A stretch of DNA of 64,000 nucleotides. Origin: UBA7359 sp963976795 (GTDB lineage Bacteria > Pseudomonadota > Gammaproteobacteria > Eutrophobiales > Eutrophobiaceae). The translations under genes and the position numbers were made by a program. This document shows positions 8,283-18,634 of this stretch, piece by piece. The number at the start of each line of letters is the position of its first letter. The stretch's first letter is position 1. The stretch covers positions 117,334 through 181,333 of the forward strand of contig CAXBLT010000006.1 in NCBI GenBank assembly GCA_963976795.1. Reading direction: 5' to 3'. The notes beneath the pieces were generated by a model, which saw only the letters and a program-made list of their open reading frames with translations, ran no database searches and was not told where the DNA came from.

Positions 8283-10292
8283 ATGAGTCAATCACTAAAA
8301 GAAGCCGACATCAATACACACTTTTATTCCCAAAAAGATGTTGACCAAGCTTGGGATAGTTTTCTTTGCTCAGGAGGGGCGTCAAAGAATCTGCCTGTAC
8401 GCGATATGATAGCCAGCTCATGGGAGCGCTGCCTATCTCAAGGTGTCAATCCTGAGCAAACTGCAGCGCCGCTCTTAGCCACCGAGGGCACCTTACATAT
8501 CCTTCGCCAAAATAATACTGATCTCATGAAATGCGCACGACCTGTCTTAGCACAGGCCAGGGTCTTTTTACGCGATCTTGACACAATATTAATTCTGACT
8601 GACTACAACGGGGTCAATCTGGATGTTGTCGGAGATCCTAAGTGTGTTGAAGATGCTGTCGGAATTGGAATGGTGCCAGGTAGTGGCTGGAAAGAGACTG
8701 TTTCCGGATCAAATGCTGTAGGTACAGCGATGGCAACGGGGATGCCTACACAAGTCCACGGAGAAGAGCATTTCATACAAGGCTTTAAGCCCTGGACATG
8801 CACTGCTGGGATAATAAGCGATCCATATGACAATCAATTGATCGGCGTAATTGACGTTTCTGGCTTATCAGCCACATTTGATAAATTCCACGTCCCTTTA
8901 GTCGTATCATGGGCCAATCAAATTCAATTGTCACTCGCCAAAAACACCTCTGAGCAATGGAGTCTCATCAGAGAAAACAGCCAGTGTGACTTTAAAAATA
9001 GTCACCGAAATGCTGGGAGAATGTTATTTGATACGCAAGGAAGGCTGGTTGACCACTCTCAAAATGCCTGTTCAATACTCAATTCACTCGGTATTGGATA
9101 TGATCTTTCTATGAAGTCTCGCTTATCGCTAGAGCGTTTTGGCGGAGACGAGATTGTGTATCCTCATGACGCAGGGTTATGGCTATCAAGTGATTGGATC
9201 GAACCCGTCAAGGATAAAAACGAGGTGATAGGTTTCAAGATAGAACTACCCACAAACAAACGCTCCTCGCAACGAACAAACCCATCGTCTGCTATTGCAG
9301 CGGTTAAAATCAACTCACAAGCAGATCCTTTTGGCAAAATATCAGGACAAAGTGCATCAGTTAGAGCCAGCATTGAAAAAGCTAGTAAAGCAGCTACGAC
9401 ACCACTTCCTGTTCTAATTTTAGGCGATACAGGTGTCGGAAAAGAAATGTTTGCTCGAGCTATACATGAAGCGAGTAACTTCGCTAATGGTCCATTTATT
9501 GACCTGAACTGTGGCGCTTTCACTAAAGATATTTTAAGCAGTGAACTATTTGGTCATGTCGAGGGTGCTTTCACAGGCGCAAAAAGAGGCGGTATGATGG
9601 GGAAAATTGAAGCTGCAAATGGCGGCACACTATTTCTGGATGAGATAGGTGAAATGCCACTTGAGATTCAACCTGTTTTTCTAAGGGTTTTACAAGAAAG
9701 AAAGATACATCGTGTTGGTGCTATTGCACCAATTCCAGTCAACTTTAGACTCATTGCTGCCACAAATAGTTATCTTAAACGAGAAGTTTCTGAAGGCCGA
9801 TTTAGAAAAGATTTATTCTTCCGTTTATCCACAGTTGCAATTGCGCTTGATCCTCTTTCAAGACGAAAAGAAGACATTGAAGAGATTGCACACTTAGTTT
9901 TAAAAGAAATTCAAAATTCTCAAGAGATTGTGCCTAAACGAATATCCGCCTCTTTAATAACCTCACTAAAAAACCGGGAATGGCCAGGCAACATTAGAGA
10001 GTTAGTAAATGTGATTGAATGCATGTGTTATATGTCTTCAAATGAGACCCTAACCATTGAGGATTTACCTGCCGGTTATCAACCGGGAGAATCACTGATC
10101 AGCGGAGTACCTTCTGAACAAAATCAACCGTCTGAGTCTCTATCGAACCTGGATATTGCAGAACAACAAGCAATTGAAAATGCAATTATTGAGTTTGGTG
10201 GCAATATCACTCAAGCAGCTAAAAACCTGGGCATCGCAAAAGGTACCCTCTATCGAAAAATGAAAAAATATAAATTAGAAAATCCTCGTTAG
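8283..10292 (+). CDS. AcoR-type sigma-54-dependent transcriptional activator
   Basis: This 669-residue enhancer-binding protein has an N-terminal GAF-type sensor (~residues 75-205, AcoR-like) and a PAS-like linker (~235-325). The AAA+ domain follows, with Walker A GDTGVGKE near 381-388 and the sigma-54 contact loop GAFTGA near 428-433, then FLDEIGEMP. A C-terminal Fis-type helix-turn-helix covers ~637-665 (NITQAAKNLGIAKGTLYRKM). All parts needed to activate sigma-54 RNA polymerase are present. AcoR/AcxR-type activators are known beside acetoin and acetone carboxylation genes, which fits the carboxylase operon nearby. It probably senses the ketone substrate or its alcohol, with targets at 7892 and 23303. 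Ligand and targets are inference. Confidence 0.9.
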   Translation: MSQSLKEADINTHFYSQKDVDQAWDSFLCSGGASKNLPVRDMIASSWERCLSQGVNPEQTAAPLLATEGTLHILRQNNTDLMKCARPVLAQARVFLRDLDTILILTDYNGVNLDVVGDPKCVEDAVGIGMVPGSGWKETVSGSNAVGTAMATGMPTQVHGEEHFIQGFKPWTCTAGIISDPYDNQLIGVIDVSGLSATFDKFHVPLVVSWANQIQLSLAKNTSEQWSLIRENSQCDFKNSHRNAGRMLFDTQGRLVDHSQNACSILNSLGIGYDLSMKSRLSLERFGGDEIVYPHDAGLWLSSDWIEPVKDKNEVIGFKIELPTNKRSSQRTNPSSAIAAVKINSQADPFGKISGQSASVRASIEKASKAATTPLPVLILGDTGVGKEMFARAIHEASNFANGPFIDLNCGAFTKDILSSELFGHVEGAFTGAKRGGMMGKIEAANGGTLFLDEIGEMPLEIQPVFLRVLQERKIHRVGAIAPIPVNFRLIAATNSYLKREVSEGRFRKDLFFRLSTVAIALDPLSRRKEDIEEIAHLVLKEIQNSQEIVPKRISASLITSLKNREWPGNIRELVNVIECMCYMSSNETLTIEDLPAGYQPGESLISGVPSEQNQPSESLSNLDIAEQQAIENAIIEFGGNITQAAKNLGIAKGTLYRKMKKYKLENPR

Positions 10293-10375
10293 CACATACT
10301 CTGTTGGCTAGTGGGAGTCGAGTTCCGTATGCTCACCTTAATTCTTTGTTATAATTCAAACCATCAAGAAGATCA

Positions 10376-11362
10376 TTATTCATTATTCACAAGCACCATC
10401 CCATAAAAACCAGCTTGTTCAATTAGCTCATGTGATTCTACGATTTTATCCAATGCTATTATGTGTGCGATCCTGTGCTGTAATAAACCTCTTTCCAGAA
10501 AATCTGTGACATCGTAGATTGCATCTGCCTTAGCTGACTCTGGCATCGCATAAACCAATACCATGCGTATCGTTAGATCCATAAACATCATTCGTTTAAA
10601 AGGTATCACGGGTTCTGGAACCTGCATTGAAGCATAAGTCGCAATCGTAGCACCTATACGTGCCACATCTAAAAGTACAGGCAGATTCCCGCCAAACTCA
10701 CCATCAATAATACGTTCAACACCCTGACCATTTGTCATTTCAGCAACCGTATCAAGCAATTCAACTCCTTGATGTGGACAAACTACATCGGCACCCGCAG
10801 CATAGCAATGCGCTTCTGCCTCAGAATTACTCGCTGTCGCAATTACATTGGCGCCGGCATATTTTGCAAGCTGAATAACATAATGACCTACTCTTCCAGC
10901 ACCGCCCGTTACCAAGATTGTTTGACCTTCGACCGGGCCATCAGCAAAGATACATCGATGTGCCGTCATGGTGGGTATCCCTATACACGCACCAATATCA
11001 AATCCAATATTATCGGGTAGTAGCACTGCTCTATTGGAATCAACTGACACGTATTCAGCGGCGGTTCCAAAACGGCGGCCATACTGAGCTTGATAAACCC
11101 AAACGCGCTCACCTATCCGCGAATGTGGTACACCACGGCCAACGGCTTCTATTACGCCTGAGCCATCACTATGAGGGATAATAAAACCATCTTTAAGTAA
11201 ATCTGGAAACGCACCTGCACGTTTTTTCACATCTGACGGGTGTACTGCAGAATAATTTAACCGTACTAAAACCTCTCCATGTTCTGGTGAAGGGACATCA
11301 AGCTCAACGATATTCAACACATCATGTGCCGAACCCATCTTATTATATTGTGCTGCCTTCAT
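10376..11362 (-). CDS. Zinc-independent medium-chain dehydrogenase/quinone oxidoreductase-like
   Basis: This 328-residue MDR protein has an N-terminal GroES-like domain (~25-115) and a Rossmann domain with a glycine-rich turn TGGAGRVGHY near residue 152. It resembles NADPH:quinone reductase (QOR). No structural-zinc cysteine cluster is seen, so a classical zinc alcohol dehydrogenase is unlikely. It is the last gene of the leftward run from the carboxylase operon and lies tail-to-tail with the activator gene. Reduction of an enone or quinone-like intermediate is possible. The substrate cannot be read from the sequence. Confidence 0.75.
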   Translation of the reverse strand: MKAAQYNKMGSAHDVLNIVELDVPSPEHGEVLVRLNYSAVHPSDVKKRAGAFPDLLKDGFIIPHSDGSGVIEAVGRGVPHSRIGERVWVYQAQYGRRFGTAAEYVSVDSNRAVLLPDNIGFDIGACIGIPTMTAHRCIFADGPVEGQTILVTGGAGRVGHYVIQLAKYAGANVIATASNSEAEAHCYAAGADVVCPHQGVELLDTVAEMTNGQGVERIIDGEFGGNLPVLLDVARIGATIATYASMQVPEPVIPFKRMMFMDLTIRMVLVYAMPESAKADAIYDVTDFLERGLLQHRIAHIIALDKIVESHELIEQAGFYGMVLVNNE

Positions 11363-11382
11363 TAACTTACCTTTTATCCTTT

Positions 11383-11401
11383 ACTTGATTGTGCATCAAG
11401 T
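11383..11401. promoter_or_regulatory. Small perfect inverted repeat upstream of the 328-aa dehydrogenase
   Basis: ACTTGAT-TGTGC-ATCAAGT lies about 20 bp ahead of the dehydrogenase start and 56 bp past the stop of the previous gene. It could be an operator or a weak processing hairpin. There is no T-tract to support a terminator. Confidence 0.3.
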
Positions 11402-11456
11402 CTAATAACCATAATTAAAAGAATATCGCTCATTAATCAACCTGATGAATAGCACA

Positions 11457-12473
11457 CTATCGGTCATTAACAATAACGATTTTGCCAAAATGCTTAGCTG
11501 CAGTGAGATGCTCATAAGCACCCATTGCATCGCTAAATGCAAATGACTTATCAATAGTTGGCTTAAGATTATTATCAATAATAACCTTGTTCATCGCATT
11601 AAACATCTCAACACTACCGACATAAATCCCGTGAACCCGCAGTAGATTAAATATTACGGATAAATTAAATGCTGGTCCATCAAACCCGGATAACAATCCA
11701 ATCATTGAAACGATACCATTGACCTTTGCCGAAGCTATCGATTTTTCAAAAGTGCCTACACCACCAACTTCCAATACATTATCAACACCATTTCCATCCG
11801 TAATTTTTAAGACTTCATCTTCCCAGTCAGGATGTTCACGATAATTAACTGTATGATCAGCACCCATCTTACGAGTCCGTTCTAATTTTTCATCACTGGA
11901 TGAAGTAATAATAACTCTTGCGCCCAAAGCTTTTGCCAACTGTAAACCAAAAATGGAAACACCTCCGGTTCCCAACAACAATACTGTATCACCTTTTTTT
12001 AAGTCCCCCATTGATACTAATGCATGCCATGCAGTAACGGCGGCGCAAGGCAAAGTCGCAGCTTCTTCATACGATAATTGTTCAGGAATGGGTAATGCAG
12101 CATTTGCTTTTAAAACAAAGTAATCAGCCAAAACACCATTAATTGAACCACCTAATGCAGAGTGCAAACCTGCCATACTCATCGGTCCGTCAATCCATTC
12201 CTGAAAGAAATTACCAACAACCCTATCCCCTACCTTATGAGTTGTAACCGAACTACCAACAGCAACAACTTCTCCGGCACCATCTGACACAGGAATAATG
12301 GGTCTAATATCATTGCGTACATAACCACCTTGTGGAATCAGCAAATCACGAAAGTTAAGTGAACATGCTTTCATTTTCACCAAAACCTCATCCGCTGCCG
12401 GTTTTGGTTCGTTTAACTCGATCAGTTTTATATCTTCAAAACCATCTGTTGTTTGTACCTGATATGCACGCAT
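11457..12473 (-). CDS. Zinc-independent alcohol dehydrogenase-family oxidoreductase (MDR)
   Basis: The 338-residue MDR-fold protein has an N-terminal catalytic domain (~25-130; CSLNFRDLLIPQGGY) and an NAD(P)-binding domain with LLLGTGGVSIFGLQ near residue 165 and a following TSSSDEKLERTRKMGAD loop. The family covers putative alcohol dehydrogenases and enoyl reductases. It is read in line with the thiolase (74 bp gap) and with the second MDR gene downstream (94 bp). It may form or remove the ketone/alcohol handled by the carboxylase operon. This is context-based and unproven. Confidence 0.75.
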   Translation of the reverse strand: MRAYQVQTTDGFEDIKLIELNEPKPAADEVLVKMKACSLNFRDLLIPQGGYVRNDIRPIIPVSDGAGEVVAVGSSVTTHKVGDRVVGNFFQEWIDGPMSMAGLHSALGGSINGVLADYFVLKANAALPIPEQLSYEEAATLPCAAVTAWHALVSMGDLKKGDTVLLLGTGGVSIFGLQLAKALGARVIITSSSDEKLERTRKMGADHTVNYREHPDWEDEVLKITDGNGVDNVLEVGGVGTFEKSIASAKVNGIVSMIGLLSGFDGPAFNLSVIFNLLRVHGIYVGSVEMFNAMNKVIIDNNLKPTIDKSFAFSDAMGAYEHLTAAKHFGKIVIVNDR

Positions 12474-12547
12474 AAACTTTTAAACCTCTTTAAAAATTAT
12501 TGTGAATTGTAAAGCGTTAAATTTCTGTTTGTAAATCACAGTCTAAT

Positions 12548-13813
12548 TTATTTCACACGCCGCATAACAGAAACGCAGTTTGTTACCCCTGAACCGCCTA
12601 TGTTAACGGTCATCGCCAATTCCGGCTGCCCTTTTGCAGCAACACCAATAGGATCGCCGATTAGTTGTTTATAAGCCAACGCATGCATAGATGCACCTGT
12701 TGCGCCAACAGGGTGCCCCTTTGACTTAAGACCTCCGGAAAGATTGATAGGACAACTCCCGTCCGTATCATATTTTCCTTCCATAAAGTCGTACCCTGCA
12801 CGACCCGATTCAGATAGTCCCATCGCTTCTGCACAGAGCATTTGGTTTATGGTAAAGCAATCGTGAACTTCTGCTAACTCCATATCTGTCACCTTCACCC
12901 CTGCCTCGGTACACGCTTGTTGTACAGCGTGTTTTGCCGCTTGAAGCTCATGTAAGGTTTCTTTGCGCTCGCTCATCATCATACGTTGTGTCACATGACC
13001 TATACCAGAAAGTTCAACAGCATGGTTAAAGTTCGCTTTAGCATTCTCAGTTGATGTAAGAACAACTGCAGCAGCGCCATCAGAAATCAAAGAACAATCA
13101 TGCAGTCTTAATGGTGGTGCAATCAGTGGATTACTGCCTTTACCTGAGTCAGGTAAATCAAGAATAGCATCTGCGGTCACTAATTGCTTTTTATCAGGCA
13201 GGCTTCCAGGCCCAAAGTGAGCTAGCGGATTATGAATGCCATTGCGATAATTTTGCGCAGCAATATGCGCAAACATAATGCGAAGTTCTTCATCACTCAT
13301 TCCATGTTTTGCTTGATAGGCTTTTGCTAACTCACCAAACAAGCCAGGGAAAGTCACACCCATAGAACCCTCTTCGGGCCAATATGAACTACACGCCAAG
13401 GCATGAGTAACACCTTTAGTATCCAACAGACTCATTTTCTCAACACCAAGCGCAAGGACATTCTTAAAACGACCACTGGCCACGGCATAAGCTGCGTTAT
13501 ATATAGCAACAGATGAAGTTGCACAAGCGCCTTCCGTACGTGTTGTTGGTTTATAGAGTAATCCATCGGGATCAATTTCCAACGCCAATGGTGCCACATG
13601 TTCCTGATTTACGAACATGGAAGGAGAACAAGAGCCGAGCCAAACTGCATCGATATCCTTTGCCTCCAGACCGGCATCGGCAATTGCACCTGCCCCTGCT
13701 TCTATTATTAATTCATAAAACGATTTTAAATCTTCTACTTCACCTGTTTCTCTATCACGCTTAACAAACGCACCGAACTGAGTATTGTGTGCACCAACTA
13801 TACTAATATCCAT
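12548..13813 (-). CDS. SCP-x-type thiolase (3-ketoacyl-CoA thiolase-like)
   Basis: This is a 421-residue thiolase of the lipid-transfer/SCP-2 branch. The nucleophile Cys is near residue 97 in EGACATSS. The branch-specific HDCF motif is at ~316-319 and the His motif GGLKSKGHPVGATG at ~360-373. The C-terminus has NIGGSGVTNC instead of the CxGGG block of classical biosynthetic thiolases. It would split a 3-ketoacyl-CoA into acetyl-CoA and a shorter acyl-CoA. It follows the acyl-CoA ligase by 75 bp and has a good ribosome site (GGAGAGGA). In the acetophenone pathway a thiolase acts right after ligation of the carboxylated ketone, so the position is meaningful. Confidence 0.85.
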   Translation of the reverse strand: MDISIVGAHNTQFGAFVKRDRETGEVEDLKSFYELIIEAGAGAIADAGLEAKDIDAVWLGSCSPSMFVNQEHVAPLALEIDPDGLLYKPTTRTEGACATSSVAIYNAAYAVASGRFKNVLALGVEKMSLLDTKGVTHALACSSYWPEEGSMGVTFPGLFGELAKAYQAKHGMSDEELRIMFAHIAAQNYRNGIHNPLAHFGPGSLPDKKQLVTADAILDLPDSGKGSNPLIAPPLRLHDCSLISDGAAAVVLTSTENAKANFNHAVELSGIGHVTQRMMMSERKETLHELQAAKHAVQQACTEAGVKVTDMELAEVHDCFTINQMLCAEAMGLSESGRAGYDFMEGKYDTDGSCPINLSGGLKSKGHPVGATGASMHALAYKQLIGDPIGVAAKGQPELAMTVNIGGSGVTNCVSVMRRVK

Positions 13814-13888
13814 CTGACTGTCCTCTCCACATAAAAACGTGGATTAAAAATGTGAAAAATAAAATTAAAGATATAACAAAATTTGAAT

Positions 13889-15454
13889 TTATATTTTGCG
13901 ATCAAGCTTGTCCCAAAAATATTTACGGATTTCTTTTTTCAATACTTTGCCAACAGAGCTACGAGGTAATTCATCCCAAATTAAAATCTCTTTTGGCGAT
14001 TTAACGCTGCCTAATTTTTGCTTACAAAGTTCAATTATTTCTTGTGTATTCGGTTTAATAGCAGCTTCCTTTAGTTCAACTACGGCTGTTACTTGCTCAC
14101 CCCATTTTTCATCCGGGATACCAATAACTGCACAGTCTTTTATTGCTGGATGCCCCCAGATAAGTTGTTCAATCTCCCCGGGGTACACATTAAACCCGCC
14201 AGATATGATCATATCGCGTTTGCGATCGACAATAGATAAATATCCATCATTATCAAAGACGCCAACATCTCCGGTTTTTTGCCAGCCATTTACACGTATC
14301 TCTTGCGTTGCATCTGGGTTATTGAAGTAACAACGCATTATTAAGTCCCCTTTTACGGCAATTTCACCTTCTTTTCCTGCTGGAAGCGTATTCCCATCAT
14401 CATCCAGAATTGCTAGATCAATATGTGGTGCTGTTTTGCCACAAGAACGAATCCTGGAAGAATCACCGCTTTCAACTGCATGAACATGATCATCAACTGA
14501 GAGAAAAGTACAAACCATTGGCGATTCTGCCTGCCCATATGTTTGAACCATCACAGGACCAAAAACCTCAATGGCTTCTTTGAGTTTTTCTACGGACATC
14601 GGCGCAGCGGCATACCAAAAATACCTTAAACTTGAGTAATCATAATTCCTGACGCCTTCATGAGCCAATAGCATATATATGGCTGTGGGTGGCAAAAATA
14701 GATGCGTGACCTTATATTTTTCGATAACAGATAATAAAATATCGGGGATCATGCCTTCCATTACAACGATGTTTGAGCCTTGTAAAATCGGTGCAAATGA
14801 CGCAACACCTGCGGCATGCGTCATCGGCGCACTCACAAGATAGCATGAAGGTATATCAGGTTCTGGCATTAATTCTATTTGAATAGACACCATCGATTGC
14901 CATGTTAAGTATCCCCACTCTGCTAATTTAGAATCACCTGTTGTACCTCCCGTTGGGAACAAACTTACTAATTTAGACTCATCTCTTCTTGTTAGCTTTT
15001 CTTCTGTGTCTTGATCAATACTCTTTATAAAATTTTCAATTGCAACTCCAGCTATTTCTTTAGCTGTAAATGACAAACAATTCTCACCCTTATATTGTTC
15101 GCCAAGCTCAGGATTAGAAGCAAGGATGTTCGAGTCAACAAAAAGTAACCTTGTATCAGATTTTTTTAGTAACTTTAAATTAGCTTCCAGAGTATTTCTA
15201 ACATTGAGTGGTAACCAGATCGCACCTAATTGGGAAATTGCAAAAATACAGCAATAGGCGGCAACAGAATTTGGCGCATAACTTGCGACAACATCCTGCT
15301 CATGAACACCTTTGTCTCTTAACTGTACGGCAATATGTTGTGCTACATTAAATACTTCTTGATAGCTAAGTGAAACATCATTGTCGATATCGATAAACTT
15401 TGCATCACCCTCGGCAAACGCAGGGCTATGTTCGAGAAAATCAATAATGCGCAT
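13889..15454 (-). CDS. AMP-forming acyl-CoA ligase (benzoylacetate-CoA ligase-like)
   Basis: This 521-residue ANL-superfamily ligase shows all core motifs: the P-loop variant PTGGTTGDSK near residues 167-176, YGQAESP near 306, the GWQKTGDVG hinge region, DRKRDMIISGGFNVYPGEIE, and the C-terminal lysine in PRSSVGKVLKKE. It activates a carboxylate through an acyl-adenylate to the CoA thioester. It starts 30 bp after the ApcE-like gene, the same relative place that bal (benzoylacetate-CoA ligase) occupies behind apcABCDE in Aromatoleum, as I recall. The natural substrate is therefore probably the 3-keto acid made by the carboxylase. The side chain is unknown. Confidence 0.8.
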   Translation of the reverse strand: MRIIDFLEHSPAFAEGDAKFIDIDNDVSLSYQEVFNVAQHIAVQLRDKGVHEQDVVASYAPNSVAAYCCIFAISQLGAIWLPLNVRNTLEANLKLLKKSDTRLLFVDSNILASNPELGEQYKGENCLSFTAKEIAGVAIENFIKSIDQDTEEKLTRRDESKLVSLFPTGGTTGDSKLAEWGYLTWQSMVSIQIELMPEPDIPSCYLVSAPMTHAAGVASFAPILQGSNIVVMEGMIPDILLSVIEKYKVTHLFLPPTAIYMLLAHEGVRNYDYSSLRYFWYAAAPMSVEKLKEAIEVFGPVMVQTYGQAESPMVCTFLSVDDHVHAVESGDSSRIRSCGKTAPHIDLAILDDDGNTLPAGKEGEIAVKGDLIMRCYFNNPDATQEIRVNGWQKTGDVGVFDNDGYLSIVDRKRDMIISGGFNVYPGEIEQLIWGHPAIKDCAVIGIPDEKWGEQVTAVVELKEAAIKPNTQEIIELCKQKLGSVKSPKEILIWDELPRSSVGKVLKKEIRKYFWDKLDRKI

Positions 15455-15484
15455 TTTGTTTCCTGAGCAAAACTTGCCCGGAGA

Positions 15485-16339
15485 CTAAGTTCTTAAACGA
15501 GAAAGCGTATCAAGTACTAATTCAGGTGTTGTATCTTCAGGAATAGTAAGATAGTTAAAATTATTTCCTGATGAAACAGTTTCCTGCCCTTCCCATAATG
15601 GTTTGCTGATATCCTTACCGATAGAACTTTCTGTTCCTGCGCTGTCTACAGGGGCAATAGAGAAATTAACATCTTCAGGTACACTAAAACCAGCATCTGA
15701 AAAAGGAAGGTGTAATCCCACTGACCAACGGTAATGTTTAGTAACGTTATATATCGGCTGATACCAGGTCAATTCTTCTATGCTTTGGGGCATTGAATCA
15801 GGATCTTCTCTCAGTAACACACCTGATAAATCCACTTCGCTAAAGTATCTCAAATAATCAGCTACATACATTGAGACAGTGTCTATATGTGTTTCTTCGG
15901 GTTCTACATCGACCCCATTAGCAGCCTTGTTTGCTTTGATTAACAAACAACGTGGTGACGGTATAACTAATACAATCGGCACTGAGCCGCCATAGTTATT
16001 CCCAATTGCCGTTAGCACTTCTGCTAACAACTCCCTTGGAGCAAAAGCTTCCAGCATTGTTTTTACCGCAACTGTTATGCGTTTTTTACCAGCCATCGAT
16101 GGGATAGCTTCTTCATCTTCTTGCATCCAATGATGAAACAGATCCCAGATGTCGATTACAACAACGTCTGCATTTACTAAACCATGTGCCTGTCCATAAA
16201 AAGACATATAAGCAGGAGGATTAGTCCATGGGTTTTCTCCTTCTGCTAATAACAACTTTTTGGTATAGGCATTGAAATCAATCCAAAGCTTAGGAGGTCC
16301 GTCTCCAACAGATAAATAGTTAACTAAATCTATAGCCAT
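15485..16339 (-). CDS. Acetophenone carboxylase epsilon (ApcE)-like subunit
   Basis: The 284-residue soluble protein has no signal peptide, membrane segment or common motif that I recognise. I call it ApcE-like from position and size. It starts one base after the stop of the HyuB-like subunit and is followed by the ligase, matching the apcABCDE-bal order. In the known enzyme the epsilon subunit is a separate protein that must join the alpha-alpha'-beta-gamma core for activity. Visible features are an acidic N-terminal half, FNAYTKKLLLAEGENPW early on, and a C-terminal half rich in Ser, Pro and Trp. Confidence rests on synteny rather than on residues. Confidence 0.6.
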   Translation of the reverse strand: MAIDLVNYLSVGDGPPKLWIDFNAYTKKLLLAEGENPWTNPPAYMSFYGQAHGLVNADVVVIDIWDLFHHWMQEDEEAIPSMAGKKRITVAVKTMLEAFAPRELLAEVLTAIGNNYGGSVPIVLVIPSPRCLLIKANKAANGVDVEPEETHIDTVSMYVADYLRYFSEVDLSGVLLREDPDSMPQSIEELTWYQPIYNVTKHYRWSVGLHLPFSDAGFSVPEDVNFSIAPVDSAGTESSIGKDISKPLWEGQETVSSGNNFNYLTIPEDTTPELVLDTLSRLRT

Positions 16340-16340
16340 T

Positions 16341-18620
16341 TTACTTACGTTTATCCTTAGCTTCTATACCAGATTTTTTTCTAACGGCTTCAAGTTCTTC
16401 TTCAAGCTTTCTAATTTCGACATCTTTAGGATGTTCAAAATAAACCGGCCCCGGGTTGTTAGGATCACGTTTATCATCAGGGCTACCTGCATAAACTGTA
16501 CTCAAATCACTATTCCAGGAACCATAAAAAGGAATATCTTTTGGAGGAACATCGCTCACATGCTTCTTGACAAACTCAGCATACGGGACACCTTGTTTCT
16601 TGCGTTGTTCTCTGTAAGCATCGCGCAGTTTTTTGGTTCCTTCTTCATCAACAACCAATGTCTCTTCATCAAATTCAACTTTATAAAGCTTCTTTGCCCA
16701 CTCAGGAGTCGTCAACCGTTCTTCGATATCTTTAATAACCAAAGCAGGGTCACGTTCTAATGGATCGCCATAACCACCACCTGAACCTTGAGAGATCATG
16801 TACAACTCACCACGTTTTGAGATAGAGAAACCCATCCCCATGTGGTGCGACGTATAATTTGCACCTTCATAAGGCTCTTCGTTCATCGTCTCTTCAATCG
16901 AGTGTTTAAATTTATCCGGATCTTTCAGCATGATGTCATAAACATCGACACCAGAAACTTTACATAAGGGGTATGCCCCTGGTGCATAACCACCAAATAA
17001 ACCTGAGAGTGATGGAACTTTGGATCCGACACAAGTCGTCATAAAACCCCACTGGTCACTATCTTTCGTCGCAACCATTTGTGTATAGCCCATACCACCA
17101 CGATACTTTCCTGCTGCTTGTGTATTCGTCGTCATTTTTTTCGAGACCAACTGCAAGAATGGCACATCTTCTTCATTCATCTCTTGCTCACCAATATCTG
17201 CCATTGAAGCAAAAATAGGAGCCAAGGCATGTTCACCGTCCATATCCATACGTGCACCACCGCCCATACCATTTAGATCTGCACAAAGGTTACCGAGCAT
17301 CTCGCCATGTTGACTTACGCCACCCCAAATATAAGTACAGATCATGTTAAACCAGGGTGCTAAAACACGCGTGTATTTAACCGGTACACTATACAAGAAT
17401 TTAGCGGTAGCTTGTTGAGCAACAGTAAAGGATAAAAAGATCGACATCAAACTCTGAGAGTTAGGTGCATCAACACTGGCATTAACAATCGAATATGGAG
17501 GTGTAATCACTTCAATCGGTGCAAAACCTGCCTGACCTCGTGGCAAATCTGGCCAGATATGGTTTAGAAATGCTTGAGACATCATGCCTTTACATCCTGG
17601 TATAGCCGTATTGATCGCACGGTTAGTAATCTCAGGACTAGAACCTCTAAGGTCGAATATCAAGCGGTCGTCTTTTTTCGTCAAGGTACAATTCAATTTG
17701 ATTAATGCATTTTCGCGTAAGGTACTATCCATTGTGCAGTAGGTACGAACGGTCATGTCAGGCCATTCCTTAATACGACGACGTACTTCAGTCATTACAT
17801 CATCATTAGTACTACGTAGGCATGCGATTAATGCATCAGGGCCATCTAATGCCAAAATTTCCCTAAGGCGTTTTTCAAGACGCATACAAGCGAAGAGCTT
17901 TACCTTCATATCTTCGTATTGCAGCTTTGGTTCACGCACCGAGTTTTGCAAAAAGGTTAGAAGATCTTTTTTAATCTCATAGTTTTCTACAACCCTGAAA
18001 GGCGACATCTTCAGGCCTTCATCAAACGGTGATTCCGCCATTGATGGCATACCACCGGGTTCGATGGCTCCATTTTCACCTTCATGTACAGTCGACGCCA
18101 CCCAAGCAACCAGTTCGCCTTCATGAAAGATAGGCATAATCATACTTTGGTCGGTATTATGTACATTACCGTAACGTGAATCATTATGAATAAATCCATC
18201 ACCCTGTTTCAAACCAACAGTATGTTCATTGATCCAGTTCTTAATAATGAATTTAATCGGATGGTGAACTACTACATTAAAAATAAGTACACCGCCAGCA
18301 CTACCAATAGTTAAATCACCCGAGGCTGAATAGATCCCGGTAATAACGTCCCCCCATTTTGCACCTGGGGCGGCACCCATTTGTTCCAGCATCTCATAAC
18401 TCTCGTCGCAAGCAGATTGCATACGGTCACGGATTGAAGCCATCTGATGTGGATCATTATGTTTCTTAATAGACTCTGTTTCGCGATCTGTAATCGGCAT
18501 AATGTCATGCGATTGCATTATTTCCTGATCCGGTCCGAGGAATAAAGTCGTTTCCTTTAGAAATTTTGCAACTAATTCCTGATCTTCAAGAACTGCTTCT
18601 GCACTAAGTTTATCGTTCAT
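16341..18620 (-). CDS. Hydantoinase B/oxoprolinase-family carboxylase subunit (ApcD-like)
   Basis: This 759-residue HyuB-family protein corresponds to the large subunit of acetone/acetophenone carboxylases. Family features include the N-terminal ASIRDRMQSACDE region, the GDGFIHNDSRYGNVHNTD stretch (substrate and metal region of the fold), GMGGGARMDMDGE, and the late glycine-rich QGSGGGYGDPLERDP. The C-terminal 60 residues are charged and probably extend beyond the conserved domain. It is translated 14 bp after the ApcC-like gene and one base before ApcE. The operon has only one HyuB subunit for two HyuA subunits, the stoichiometry of acetophenone carboxylase rather than of hydantoinase. Confidence 0.85.
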   Translation of the reverse strand: MNDKLSAEAVLEDQELVAKFLKETTLFLGPDQEIMQSHDIMPITDRETESIKKHNDPHQMASIRDRMQSACDESYEMLEQMGAAPGAKWGDVITGIYSASGDLTIGSAGGVLIFNVVVHHPIKFIIKNWINEHTVGLKQGDGFIHNDSRYGNVHNTDQSMIMPIFHEGELVAWVASTVHEGENGAIEPGGMPSMAESPFDEGLKMSPFRVVENYEIKKDLLTFLQNSVREPKLQYEDMKVKLFACMRLEKRLREILALDGPDALIACLRSTNDDVMTEVRRRIKEWPDMTVRTYCTMDSTLRENALIKLNCTLTKKDDRLIFDLRGSSPEITNRAINTAIPGCKGMMSQAFLNHIWPDLPRGQAGFAPIEVITPPYSIVNASVDAPNSQSLMSIFLSFTVAQQATAKFLYSVPVKYTRVLAPWFNMICTYIWGGVSQHGEMLGNLCADLNGMGGGARMDMDGEHALAPIFASMADIGEQEMNEEDVPFLQLVSKKMTTNTQAAGKYRGGMGYTQMVATKDSDQWGFMTTCVGSKVPSLSGLFGGYAPGAYPLCKVSGVDVYDIMLKDPDKFKHSIEETMNEEPYEGANYTSHHMGMGFSISKRGELYMISQGSGGGYGDPLERDPALVIKDIEERLTTPEWAKKLYKVEFDEETLVVDEEGTKKLRDAYREQRKKQGVPYAEFVKKHVSDVPPKDIPFYGSWNSDLSTVYAGSPDDKRDPNNPGPVYFEHPKDVEIRKLEEELEAVRKKSGIEAKDKRK

Positions 18621-18634
18621 AGTTTATTACCTCG